Positions 14,003 through 20,623 are shown, numbered from the stretch's first letter. The stretch: DNA of 20,623 bases from JBIOJM01 sp044450785 (GCA_044450785.1 JBIOJM010000167.1:1-20623), one strand, 5' to 3'. The notes: generated from the letters alone by a model not told the origin. Numbers and translations are program-made.

Positions 14003-16018
14003 TCAGCGTCGGGTCAGGAACTCGGTGCTGTTGATCAGGCTCCAGTAGATGTCTTCAAATGCCTCGATGCGGTTGTTCACGGCGGACAGGTACCGGCCGC
14101 AGATTTCCACTTCCTGTTTGGTGGGCTGGCGGGACAGCACGCGCATGTAAAGTGCGCCCAAGGCTGCGCGGTCGTTGGGTGCGGTGCTGAGGATCTGCCC
14201 CAGCACGGTACCGGGCCGAGCCTGGGTCCGGTTGTTGACCATCGGGCTGTTCATCAAGAACAGAGCCTGAGGAATGGTCCCCACGACGTCTTCGTTGGCG
14301 ACCGAGGGATCGATGCCGAAGAGTCGGTCGAACAGCAGCCGAGGTCCCCCGGGGCGGCGAAGAACGGCCGCCTTCTTTCCGACCTGTGAGGAGAGCCCGA
14401 TGGCCTCGGCTGTTTTTTGGGCCGCGCCCTTGGTTTGAGCTTGGTTTTGCAGCCGCTTGGGATCGCCCACGCTCAGGAGACGCGCCTGGGCTTTCAAGGC
14501 ATTCTTGGCCTGGCCGGGGCCGCCCTTGCTGGCGTTTGGGTTCTGAGGGAGATTGCCGTTCGAATCCAGGGGGAGCGCCAGCGCCTGGACAAGGGCGTCG
14601 AAGACCTGGTCGGCACGGAGACGGCTCGGGCAGCTCGAGGCAAAGGGCGTCTTGCCAGCCGCGTTGGCGGAGGAGCGTACTCGGCGCTGATACGCCTCGG
14701 TGTTGAGGATCGTGCGCAACAGCCACTGGATGTCGTATCCTCCCCGCTGCCATTGCGTGGCCAGCGGGTCGAGCACCTCTGGGCCCTTCGGCGTCCGTTC
14801 GGGGCCGATGTCATCGATCGGCTCGTAGAACGTCTCGCCCATCAGCGCGTACCAGATCCGGTTGATGAACGCCTTGGCAAACCAGGGGTTGTCCTGGCCG
14901 GTGATGTACGAGGCGGCGAGCGCCCGCCTTTCCGGGATATCCAAGGTTTCGGGGAGGGCGGGCTCGGGTGTCGACTTCGAGCTGGACAAGAAGAAACGAG
15001 GGGCCACGGGGACCTGCTTGACGGGGTTGTCCTTGTCCGGCATGAAATAGCGGCGAGGCCCCTGGACGACCACCGAGAAGACGGGGGGTTGGCCATTGGC
15101 GGGCGGTTCGACCCGCCTCGGCCTCACGCCGGCGAAGAATGCCGCGAACTCGTGAAACTGGAGCCGCTTCCACGCGTCGGTCTTGTGGTCATGACACTGG
15201 GCGCACTGGATCTGGACCCCGAGGAAGATTCGAGAGACCTCGCCGGCCATCTCCACCGGTCTTGTTTCATGGGCCAGGGACAACGCGACGGCCCCATTCT
15301 CGTCGTTGCGGCCCGTGGCGGTGATCAGCCCCGAGACGACCTGATCCCAGGGCGTGTTGGCCTGGAATCGCTTGGCCATCCAGTCCTCGAGCGCTTCGAC
15401 CCCAACCTGGGCCCGGTTTTCGTTCGTGGAGTGAAACATGACCACGTCACGCCAGTACTTGGCCCAGTTGCGCGCATATTCAGGACTGCTCAACAGGGAA
15501 TCGATCAGCCGGGCACGCTTTTCCTTTGAGCGGTCGTGCAGGAAGGATTGAACCTGGTCCGGCGTGGGTGGCCGCCCGATCACGTCGAAATAGATCCGGC
15601 GCACGAACTCGATGTCCGTCGTCAACGTCGCCGGCTCGACCTTGGGATCGTTTTTGGCCAGGTGCCGGGCGATGAGCCGGTCCAGGTCCGCGGAAGTCAA
15701 GGTCGGCAACGTGACCGTTCGCAAGGGCCGTTGTGGAACCGGCATCTTCGCCCGGTCAGCCCCGGCCGCTTTGGAGCCGGCGGGGCTGTGCGTGGCGGAC
15801 GGCTTCGTAGCCGCGTTGTCCTTGCCGGCCGGTGCCCTGGTCTTGTCCTGCTCGGACTTTGTCGATTGCTTGCCTTGCTCCTGATTCGCAGACTCGAACG
15901 ACCAGGCGAACGAACCGGCAGCCATGACCAGGCCGATGCCCCAGGCGACGATCACGCGCGAGGCATATTCTCGCCAACACGGCCTCTTGGATCGGACGCT
16001 CATCGACGCCTGGATCAT
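14003..16018 (-). CDS. DUF1549/DUF1553 protein with a CxxCH haem-like site
   Basis: The 671-residue protein starts with a basic stretch and one hydrophobic helix (IVAWGIGLVMAAGSFAW), then a Lys/Ser/Ala linker of about 70 residues. DUF1549 begins near residue 110 with LTSADLDRLIARHL and continues with FVRRIYFDVIGRPPTPDQVQ and the C272-A-Q-C275-H276 motif in VQIQCAQCHDHKTDAW, which resembles a covalent c-type haem site. DUF1553 follows from about 360 (DNPWFAKAFINRIWYALMG, then DIQWLLRTILNTEAYQRR) to the end. The length is shorter than cytochrome-fused relatives because no separate N-terminal cytochrome domain is present. It would act outside the cytoplasm with the DUF1501 protein encoded next. 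Redox or haem function is plausible, unproven. The start has AGGGG ten bases upstream. Confidence 0.92.
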   Translation of the reverse strand: MIQASMSVRSKRPCWREYASRVIVAWGIGLVMAAGSFAWSFESANQEQGKQSTKSEQDKTRAPAGKDNAATKPSATHSPAGSKAAGADRAKMPVPQRPLRTVTLPTLTSADLDRLIARHLAKNDPKVEPATLTTDIEFVRRIYFDVIGRPPTPDQVQSFLHDRSKEKRARLIDSLLSSPEYARNWAKYWRDVVMFHSTNENRAQVGVEALEDWMAKRFQANTPWDQVVSGLITATGRNDENGAVALSLAHETRPVEMAGEVSRIFLGVQIQCAQCHDHKTDAWKRLQFHEFAAFFAGVRPRRVEPPANGQPPVFSVVVQGPRRYFMPDKDNPVKQVPVAPRFFLSSSKSTPEPALPETLDIPERRALAASYITGQDNPWFAKAFINRIWYALMGETFYEPIDDIGPERTPKGPEVLDPLATQWQRGGYDIQWLLRTILNTEAYQRRVRSSANAAGKTPFASSCPSRLRADQVFDALVQALALPLDSNGNLPQNPNASKGGPGQAKNALKAQARLLSVGDPKRLQNQAQTKGAAQKTAEAIGLSSQVGKKAAVLRRPGGPRLLFDRLFGIDPSVANEDVVGTIPQALFLMNSPMVNNRTQARPGTVLGQILSTAPNDRAALGALYMRVLSRQPTKQEVEICGRYLSAVNNRIEAFEDIYWSLINSTEFLTRR

Positions 16019-16430
16019 GATGTTTGTCCCCTTGTCACCAATTTAGTCTGAGTCGGGAACCTGATGCAAGGCGCCCTGTGTTGCCGGCTACTGCTTGTTG
16101 TTCCGCGGAAACAGACGAGTCTGGTTCCGCGGACGGGAGGTGGTTCGCCTCTCCGGTGCGATTCCCGCAAGCGATCGCACGTATTTGATTGAACCCCAAG
16201 CCGAGCGGTTGGTTTCGCTGAATCCTGGGGATTCGATACGGCCGGCCCGGGAACGCCGAAAAACGCAGTCAGGCCTCTGTGTTACTCACTTTGACGTCCA
16301 TGTCTTGCATGAGATCGGTGCGACGATTCGGAAAGTCCAGTGAGCCCAAGGAATTCAGAGGCGCTCATTCGCAAAAGGAGAAGACCAGGTTCGAATTCGG
16401 CGATTGACGGGCCAGTATCGACTCTTCGAC
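16019..16430. other. Intergenic region upstream of the DUF1549 operon
   Basis: The main feature is the palindrome listed separately at 16102-16133. Two GTTCCGCGGA copies (16100-16109, 16124-16133) form its outer parts. An AAGGAG site at 16375-16380 is followed by no ordinary start codon at usual distance. The short open frames present lack protein-like composition. Confidence 0.4.
16102..16133. promoter_or_regulatory. 32-nt near-perfect palindrome upstream of the DUF1549 operon
   Basis: TCCGCGGAAACAGAC (16102-16116) and GTCTGGTTCCGCGGA (16119-16133) are complementary at 14 of 15 positions around a 2-nt centre. The outer boxes are themselves palindromes (TCCGCGGA) and the inner part is CAGAC-GA-GTCTG. 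It lies 83 bp before the DUF1549 start on the minus strand and about 300 bp before the next plus-strand frame. The tight centre disfavours an RNA hairpin and favours a DNA site for two dimers of a regulator. Confidence 0.5.
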
Positions 16431-16547
16431 ATGAACATCGCGGCGGTCCTCACCCCCTCGGGCGACAGGTACCCTCTGGTCTGGCCGGTAGATCCCCATG
16501 GGAAGCTGGAAACCGATCCGGCGGTGCCGCTGGTTGTGGGAAGATGA
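16431..16547 (+). CDS. Possible small hypothetical protein
   Basis: The ATG at 16431 gives 38 residues, including AAVLTPSGDRYPLVWPVD and ending AVPLVVGR. A TTG at 16404 would add nine residues (TGQYRLFD before the methionine). About 78% of third codon positions are G or C, as in the clear genes of the window, and the sequence is well-mixed, protein-like. The frame is open back to 16344 but its composition degrades there. The frame could be a short gene or the 3' remnant of a longer one. An antisense frame at 16355-16609 is a competing explanation. No family is recognised. Confidence 0.33.
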   Translation: MNIAAVLTPSGDRYPLVWPVDPHGKLETDPAVPLVVGR

Positions 16548-16656
16548 GTCGCCGGCATCGCCGGGCCCATCATCATCGCCGCCATGTCGGGCATGAGATC
16601 TTTCACCACGTGGAAAATGGTGGGCTGTTTCTGCTATTATTGTTTTAGGAGAAGGA

Positions 16657-16681
16657 CCTCGGGCGGTCGTGAAGCCCGAGG
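16657..16681. repeat. 8-bp stem-loop upstream of the PDZ gene
   Basis: CCTCGGGC (16657-16664) and GCCCGAGG (16674-16681) pair exactly across a 9-nt loop. The stem lies 65 bp before the start of the Gly-rich PDZ gene, in its probable leader. It could be the terminator of the preceding short frame or a leader hairpin; there is no T-run. Confidence 0.35.
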
Positions 16682-16746
16682 CAGTCTGCCGGACGGAGCC
16701 TGCGATTCTGGAATCAAGGCGAGTCGCGACTACGAACAGGAGCACA

Positions 16747-17583
16747 ATGATGTTTTCACCAATGCGGCGCGGCAGTGCGAAGTTGTCGCTGACGGTTCTT
16801 GCCTTGGCTCTCGCACTCTGGATTGTGTCTGTTCCCTCGGCCTTTGCCAAAGGAGGCGGTGGCGGCGGCCATGGCGGCGGCGGTGGCGGGCACGGCGGTG
16901 GTGGTTTCGGCGGAGGTGGTTTCGGCGGTGGTCGCATGGGCGGTTTCGGCGGTGGCATGGGTGGTTTCGGCGGTCGCGGCTTTGGCTACGGCGGTTTCGG
17001 CGGTCGCGGCTTTGGCTACGGCGGCTTCTACCCTGGCTACGGCTTGGGTTACGGGTATGGCCTGGGTGGTTACGGCCTCGGCTATGGCCTGGGTTACGGC
17101 TACGGCGGCTATGGCTACGACGGCTTCGGTTACGGCGGGATGGGCTACGGCGGGATGGGCTACGGCGGCATGGGTTATCCTGGGTACGGTTACGGAATGG
17201 GTTACGGCTATCCCAACGCCGGCTATGGGGGCGGCTATCCGGCGGCCGGCTTTGGGTACTCTTCGGCTTATTTCGCGCCGGCGCCAGCGGGGGCGGGCGC
17301 CATGGCCACGCAACGGCGTATTCTGGGTATCGACGAGGAGCCGGTGGTCCTTCCCGACGGGCGGAAGGCAATGAAAATCACGAATGTCTACGCGGGAACC
17401 GCCGCGGAACAGGCTGGTCTTCGGATTGGCGACGTGCTCCGTTCCGTGAATGGCTACCTGACCGAGCAGCGCGGCAACCTGGCCTGGATCATCGCCAATG
17501 CCGCCCCCAACAATACGCTGAAAATGAACGTCCGTACCGCAAAAGATGGCCAGGACCATGCGATCTCGGCCACCCTGCCCTAA
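16747..17583 (+). CDS. Secreted Gly/Tyr-rich protein with a C-terminal PDZ domain
   Basis: Two adjacent ATG codons (16747, 16750) follow AGGAG; the second has the better spacing. From the first, the protein has 278 residues. A basic start and hydrophobic stretch ending SVPSAFA form a signal peptide, predicted to be cut before KGGG. Residues 35 to about 180 are almost entirely Gly, Tyr, Phe and Met in short repeats (GGMGYGGMGY, GFGGRGFGYG), resembling silk-like or outer-surface structural sequences. Residues 186-278 are a PDZ domain: RRILGIDEEPVVLPDG, then AEQAGLRIGDVLRSVNG and a final strand. PDZ domains bind C-terminal peptides; here there is no protease domain, so a binding or assembly role in the envelope is inferred. 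Exact 30-bp duplications in the repeat part show recent slippage. Confidence 0.82.
   Translation: MMFSPMRRGSAKLSLTVLALALALWIVSVPSAFAKGGGGGGHGGGGGGHGGGGFGGGGFGGGRMGGFGGGMGGFGGRGFGYGGFGGRGFGYGGFYPGYGLGYGYGLGGYGLGYGLGYGYGGYGYDGFGYGGMGYGGMGYGGMGYPGYGYGMGYGYPNAGYGGGYPAAGFGYSSAYFAPAPAGAGAMATQRRILGIDEEPVVLPDGRKAMKITNVYAGTAAEQAGLRIGDVLRSVNGYLTEQRGNLAWIIANAAPNNTLKMNVRTAKDGQDHAISATLP
16963..17022 (+). repeat. Exact 30-bp tandem duplication inside the PDZ gene
   Basis: Bases 16963-16992 and 16993-17022 are identical and encode GFGGRGFGYG twice. Shorter TACGGCGGGATGGG-type units follow at about 17138-17180. In-frame multiples of three keep the protein open, so length can vary between strains. Confidence 0.85.
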
Positions 17584-17799
17584 CGCGGCAGAGCCGCAAC
17601 CGGATGTCGGGTCGGTCGAACGATGCTCGGCATCGTGCGGCCCACCGATCGCCACCGCCGGCGCGGTGGGCCTCGCCGCGACGAGTCGCGGCTCGACCCA
17701 CCCTACGGCACGGTTGGGCGCCCGCCTCAACCCGACCCGAGATACGCGCACGGCGCAGAGATCCTGGGGAGGTAGAATCGAACGCGGCAGAGCCGCAAC
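17582..17799 (+). repeat. 19-bp direct repeat with a small hairpin (GCGGC-AGA-GCCGC)
   Basis: AACGCGGCAGAGCCGCAAC occurs exactly at 17582-17600, overlapping the PDZ stop codon, and at 17781-17799. Each copy contains GCGGC and GCCGC around AGA, so each can form a tight hairpin. This looks like a dispersed REP-type palindromic repeat. Confidence 0.65.
17665..17702. repeat. 38-nt imperfect palindrome (GGTGGG...CCCACC)
   Basis: The arms 17665-17682 and 17685-17702 match at 15 of 18 positions around a 2-nt centre. The arms begin GGTGGG and end CCCACC, a style of GTGGGTC...GACCCAC repeat often seen between genes in many bacteria. No open frame uses it. Confidence 0.55.
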
Positions 17800-17807
17800 G
17801 GGCGGTG

Positions 17808-17821
17808 GTCAGTGGTCAGTG
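17808..17821 (+). repeat. Two GTCAGTG heptamers
   Basis: GTCAGTG occurs twice in tandem, directly followed by AAAAG. It is the same unit as at 12139-12152, placed between two convergent genes. Confidence 0.6.
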
Positions 17822-17837
17822 AAAAGATTGGGGGACA

Positions 17838-17861
17838 GAGCCTCCTCCGACAAGGAGGCTC
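17838..17861. repeat. Perfect 9-bp palindrome with 6-nt loop
   Basis: GAGCCTCCT (17838-17846) pairs exactly with AGGAGGCTC (17853-17861). It lies between the convergent PDZ and TMEM14-like genes and could serve as a terminator for either, but has no T-run. Confidence 0.5.
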
Positions 17862-18013
17862 GCACCGAGGCGAGCCCTCCCCATAGATGCGCGCCCCGCG
17901 CAGAGAAGTCGCGGAGGACGACTCTCAGGATGCTGCGTTCTGGCCGCTGAGAAATCGTGGTTTTACACGGGGCTCGGGCACGCGACGTTCGGCTCGGGTG
18001 CCGCGACCGTTCC

Positions 18014-18355
18014 CTACGGGCCGGTCCAGTCCATGACCAGGAACATCGCGGCCAGGACGACGAGGCTGACGACCGCGAGGAGCCCGCTGGGCATGAACTT
18101 GCGGGTCTTGACCGCGTAGCGATAGCCGAACAGGAGGAAGAGGGCGATCGAAAGGATCATTCCGAGCGGAACGCCCCAGCGGATGTTCCGGACAGAGAGC
18201 ACCAAGGCGGCGAGGGCGGCCAGGGCACTGGCCATGCCGGCGATCAACGAAGGCCGGCTGCCCGCTTTCAGATAGCCGATCAATCCACCCACGACCAGCA
18301 GAATCGCGTAGATCCCCAGCGTGACTTGTCCGACGAGCGGGTCGATGCTGATCAT
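18014..18355 (-). CDS. TMEM14/UPF0136-like small membrane protein
   Basis: The 113-residue protein is mostly hydrophobic, with about four membrane helices: near 9-27 (LGIYAILLVVGGLIGYL), 36-53, 60-80 and 93-110. The GGLIGYLKAGSRPSLIAG segment and the later SIALFLLFGYRYAVKTRKFMPSG match the pattern of the TMEM14 (UPF0136) family, whose human members sit in the mitochondrial inner membrane and have been linked to porphyrin movement; bacterial members have no settled role. Start at the ATG at 18355; no Shine-Dalgarno site is evident. It lies 53 bp after a possible micro-ORF and downstream of the lipoprotein gene on the same strand, and could share their transcript. Confidence 0.78.
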   Translation of the reverse strand: MISIDPLVGQVTLGIYAILLVVGGLIGYLKAGSRPSLIAGMASALAALAALVLSVRNIRWGVPLGMILSIALFLLFGYRYAVKTRKFMPSGLLAVVSLVVLAAMFLVMDWTGP

Positions 18356-18407
18356 GTCGAATGTCTCGGGTGGATGAGGGTGTTCTCACACTGTAGAGAT
18401 CGGCTTC

Positions 18408-18563
18408 TCAGGCGTCAACGGCCGGAAAGGCCCGGACAGCGCGGGGTGCGAAGCGGTCGGTGCGAGCGCAAAGCAGCACGACGAGATCGGCTGCGCCCTT
18501 TTTTGCGCCGTCGAGCCATTCGAAGCCGGCTTTCGAACCGGCCTGATCGCCTCGACATGCCAC
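18408..18563 (-). CDS. Possible micro-ORF between lipoprotein and TMEM14-like genes
   Basis: A GTG at 18563 gives 51 residues: MACRGDQAGSKAGFEWLDGA, then KKGAADLVVLLCARTDRF and an Ala/Val/Pro tail. The frame is in phase with the lipoprotein stop codon and is open for all of 18408-18635, so it could also be a decayed or readthrough extension. About two thirds of third codon positions are G/C, lower than in the clear genes. No family recognised and no ribosome-binding site seen. It may be a remnant. Confidence 0.25.
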   Translation of the reverse strand: MACRGDQAGSKAGFEWLDGAKKGAADLVVLLCARTDRFAPRAVRAFPAVDA

Positions 18564-18601
18564 AAAGGCGAGCCATCTCGTCGCGCTGAGAGTTACCGAA
18601 G

Positions 18602-18621
18602 TCAGGTAGTCAGGATACCTG
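18602..18621. terminator. 7-bp stem-loop downstream of the lipoprotein gene
   Basis: TCAGGTA (18602-18608) and TACCTGA (18615-18621) pair exactly around a 6-nt spacer. It begins 15 bp after the lipoprotein stop on the minus strand. No T-run follows, so terminator function is only suggested by position. Confidence 0.35.
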
Positions 18622-18635
18622 ATGGATTCGATGCG

Positions 18636-19151
18636 TCAAGGATTACCCGGCGGTGGGACGTCGCCCGCTGGCGGCGGTGCCGCAGCGCCACCCGGCGCTG
18701 GAGCGCCCGGTGCAGGGGCTCCTGGTAACGCGCCGCCTCCCGGCGGTACGGGCTGAGGAGGCCGAGCCGCCCCCGGCGGCATCACTTCCGGTTGGGCGTT
18801 CAAGTTGGTCGGTATTCCGCCCCCTTGCAGGTTCATCTGCGCTCGATCGGGGAATCCAGGCGGCACCCCGCCGACCGCGGCCCCAACGGCGCCCGGTGGT
18901 GGCGGCTCGATGCCCATGGCCCGCATCCGTGCCCGTTGCGACGCCGCCTGGCTGTTGGCCCAGGGGAAGTCCGGCCCGGACGGGAAATACTGAACGTCAT
19001 CGTGCATATATCTGCCCGAGGGCAAGGTCATGCCCGCGTATTCAACCTGGCAGCCGACCGAAGGCAAGATCCCGCCCATTGCCAGCGCCGACAACAAAGC
19101 CACGCGTCGACCCGTGGACCCTCGCGGCGATCTCGTGCGGGGCAAACCCAT
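18636..19151 (-). CDS. Proline-rich probable lipoprotein
   Basis: Start chosen at 19151, with AAGGAGG nine bases upstream (171 residues); the ATG at 19199 has no such site. A basic N-terminus (GSTGRR), a hydrophobic stretch (VALLSALAMGGILPS) and C34 in SVGC form a lipobox-like site, although the -3 residue is not ideal. After the cysteine comes a conserved-looking block (VEYAGMTLPSGRYMHDDVQY, then GPDFPWANSQAASQRARM) that I associate with planctomycete envelope lipoproteins, and then about 90 residues of Pro/Gly/Ala repeats that could span the envelope or bind a partner. Function unknown. It is divergent from the RluA gene and precedes the TMEM14-like gene on the minus strand. Confidence 0.7.
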   Translation of the reverse strand: MGLPRTRSPRGSTGRRVALLSALAMGGILPSVGCQVEYAGMTLPSGRYMHDDVQYFPSGPDFPWANSQAASQRARMRAMGIEPPPPGAVGAAVGGVPPGFPDRAQMNLQGGGIPTNLNAQPEVMPPGAARPPQPVPPGGGALPGAPAPGAPAPGGAAAPPPAGDVPPPGNP

Positions 19152-19646
19152 TGTTTCCGCCCTCCTTGGCGTCTTCGGCGGTCCCTCAGACCCAACCATG
19201 AGGGAGGCAAGACCGCCGTCCGGGAGTCCATTCCTGGACCCGCCCGCCCGCGCCTGCCGGCTTGGTCCCTCTCACGAATCCGACCTTGGCCGGAAGAGAC
19301 AGTCGTTTCCGCCTCGTTCCGGCCGTTCACCATTGACCTGACTGCGCGGTCGTCGGGTTCTTTACTCGGATATGGAATCGGCCGGATCGACCGTTTCGGC
19401 CCAATGATTCCGCGCGATTTCAGGAATTGTTTGCGATCGAACGCGCGGAAGAGTCGGATTGGGCCGCTTCGCTGGGTGAGCGATCAATTTCAACGATGGC
19501 TGCGCGCGTGATATCATGGGTCGGTCAGTCCTGTCCCGGGTGGCTGGGTTCGCGACACCTGCCTCGCTAAACTTGAGCGATGGAAGTTTTTTCGAGCTGT
19601 TTTTCAATCGCTTCTGCTCATCAACACCGGTTGAGTCTTGATCTCG
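19152..19646. other. Divergent intergenic region, lipoprotein and RluA promoters
   Basis: The only clear item is the AAGGAGG ribosome-binding site of the lipoprotein gene at its left edge. The rest holds no recognisable gene: the longer open frames have mixed composition and no domain. T-rich bases near 19588-19612 may belong to the promoter of the pseudouridine synthase gene, but no convincing -35/-10 pair was found. Confidence 0.4.
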
Positions 19647-20537
19647 ATGCGTCTGGACAAGCGGGTCGCCGAAGAATTCGGGTTATCGCGCCGAGGGGCG
19701 CAGCATGCAGTGCGGCGCGGGCAGGTCGACGTGGCGGGCCGGTTATGCCTGGAGCCGGGACGCGAAGTCGACGCGGAGACTCCGCTGGCCTACTGTGCGG
19801 GCCGGCCGCGCCCCGCAACCGCAGCGCGCCGGTTGCATGTCTTGTACGAAGATCGCCACATCCTTGTCGTGGACAAGCCCGCCGGAGTGCTGACCCAGCC
19901 GACGCCCGGCCGCGAGCGTGACACCCTGCTGGAGCGTGCCGGCCGCTACTTGACCCGCACCCGCGGGTCGACCCGGCCGTACATCGGCATCGTGCACCGT
20001 ATCGACCAGAACACATCGGGGGTGGTCTTGCTGGTTTGCTCGCCCAAGGCACTACGTCCTTTCCAGGCATTGTTCCGCGCACACACGATCGAACGCTCGT
20101 ATCTTGCCGTCGTCGAGGGAACGGTGCAGCCGTTGCGAGGGACGATCGACCTGCCGGTGGTGGCGAATCGGGGGGATGGCCGCCGCGGCGCCGCGCGGAC
20201 TCCAGCTTACGGAGTGCCCGCCGTCACGCATTACGAAGTCATCGAACAGTTCGGCAACACGGCCGCACAGCTTGACTGCCGGCTCGAAACCGGCCGGACG
20301 CACCAGATCCGGATCCACCTGGCGGAGGCCGGCCATCCGGTCATCGGCGACCCGGTCTATCGCCCGAGGGCGTGCGTGCCGTTTCCTGTTCCGTTCCCCC
20401 GCCAGGCACTGCACGCCCAAGCGTTGGGGTTCGTCCATCCGATGACCGGAGAATCCCTTCGTGTCGAGGCTCCGCCTCCCGACGACCTGACCGGGCTGAT
20501 CGCCGCCTTGCGGAATCGGTTTGGCAGTGGTCATTAG
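19647..20537 (+). CDS. RluA-family pseudouridine synthase with N-terminal S4 domain
   Basis: The ATG at 19647 gives 296 residues; a TTG at 19638 in frame is less likely. Residues 1-48 form an S4 RNA-binding domain (MRLDKRVAEEFGLSRRGAQ, then VRRGQVDVAGR). The catalytic domain begins near 62 with LHVLYEDRHILVVDKPAGVL; IVHRIDQNTSGVVLL carries the catalytic D120, and RLETGRTHQIRIHLAEAGHPVIGDPVY is the family's C-terminal signature. The enzyme converts uridine to pseudouridine in rRNA or tRNA; which site cannot be told, so no gene symbol is given. Its last residues (SGH) and stop codon are encoded by the edge of the GTCATTA tract. Confidence 0.92.
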   Translation: MRLDKRVAEEFGLSRRGAQHAVRRGQVDVAGRLCLEPGREVDAETPLAYCAGRPRPATAARRLHVLYEDRHILVVDKPAGVLTQPTPGRERDTLLERAGRYLTRTRGSTRPYIGIVHRIDQNTSGVVLLVCSPKALRPFQALFRAHTIERSYLAVVEGTVQPLRGTIDLPVVANRGDGRRGAARTPAYGVPAVTHYEVIEQFGNTAAQLDCRLETGRTHQIRIHLAEAGHPVIGDPVYRPRACVPFPVPFPRQALHAQALGFVHPMTGESLRVEAPPPDDLTGLIAALRNRFGSGH

Positions 20538-20623
20538 TCATTAGTCATTAGTCATTAGTCATTAGTCATTAGTCATTAGTCATTAGTCATTAGTCATTAG
20601 TCATTAGTCATTAGTCATTAGTC
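20530..20623 (+). repeat. GTCATTA heptamer microsatellite, at least 13.4 copies
   Basis: From 20530 to the last base of the window GTCATTA repeats without error, 94 nt, and continues outside. The TAG stop of the RluA gene is the TTAG formed by the first unit. AT-rich heptamers stand out strongly against the GC-rich surroundings. Related units occur at 12125-12223 and 17808-17821. Confidence 0.95.

Noticed and set aside
16355..16609. 84-codon minus-strand frame
   Set aside because: Starts GTG-GTG, Met/Ser/Thr-rich with no domain; the overlapping plus-strand frame is more protein-like, though the choice is not certain.
16756..17751. Ala/Val-rich frame antisense to the Gly/Tyr repeats
   Set aside because: Product is the mirror of the sense repeats; the sense protein has a signal peptide and PDZ domain.
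18525..18542. tRNA-like T-arm (GCCGG, loop CTTTCGAA, CCGGC)
   Set aside because: The loop has eight bases instead of seven, and no acceptor, D-arm or anticodon arm surrounds it.
20530..20623. CRISPR-like array
   Set aside because: Units are 7 bp without spacers; this is a tandem microsatellite.

Overview
The window reads as a chromosome segment of a high-GC planctomycete, probably of the Isosphaeraceae/Isosphaerales type. This is inferred from gene content. The supporting marks are an operon-like DUF1549/DUF1553 plus DUF1501 pair, a ThuA-like secreted protein, a Uma2 nuclease, a TMEM14-like small membrane protein, a surface protein with a VDGRLEARALLS motif like the LEPR/LEGR sequences of planctomycete cell-surface proteins, weak or absent Shine-Dalgarno sites at many genes, and intergenic heptamer and palindrome repeats. 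No rRNA, tRNA, CRISPR array or intact mobile element was found.

Layout, left to right. Bases 1-392 carry the 3' end of a glycine-rich, beta-helix-like surface protein. Bases 393-1572 are gene-poor and look like the scar of a lost mobile element: TGTGCCA repeats at an exact 10-bp pitch, a 14-bp palindrome, a short decayed reading frame resembling the N-terminal region of planctomycete primase/ATPase-type element proteins, and direct plus inverted copies of a 20-bp repeat. A 964-residue secreted TPR protein with an embedded HExxH (gluzincin-type) peptidase domain follows (1573-4467). Convergent to it are a Uma2 nuclease and a small DUF5678-like protein, whose TTG start overlaps the start of a divergent MazG-like pyrophosphohydrolase. 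Bases 5912-9317 hold a large membrane-anchored protein and an ABC ATPase, very likely working together, followed by a secreted ThuA-like protein. A perfect 11-bp stem-loop separates ThuA from a convergent secreted beta-structure protein (10560-11807).

Bases 12227-16018 on the minus strand form one probable transcription unit: DUF1549/DUF1553 protein (with a c-type haem-like CxxCH), twin-arginine DUF1501 protein, a 43-residue membrane micro-ORF, and a DUF3634-like membrane protein. DUF1549/DUF1501 pairs are characteristic of planctomycetes, and the DUF1501 protein carries an export signal, so an extracytoplasmic role is inferred. A 32-nt near-perfect palindrome sits 83 bp upstream of this unit. 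Bases 16431-17583 hold a short possible ORF and a secreted Gly/Tyr-rich PDZ protein. Bases 17584-18013 collect several unrelated short palindromes. A TMEM14-like membrane protein, a possible micro-ORF and a proline-rich lipoprotein follow on the minus strand, and an S4-containing RluA-family pseudouridine synthase closes the window. Its stop codon lies inside a GTCATTA heptamer tract that runs off the end.

The features most worth a second look are the heptamer family at 12125-12223, 17808-17821 and 20530-20623, the phased TGTGCCA repeats, the 16102-16133 palindrome, and the overlapping divergent starts at 5465-5482. No complete new defence or mobile system is visible. The best candidates are small regulatory or repeat structures and uncharacterised envelope proteins.
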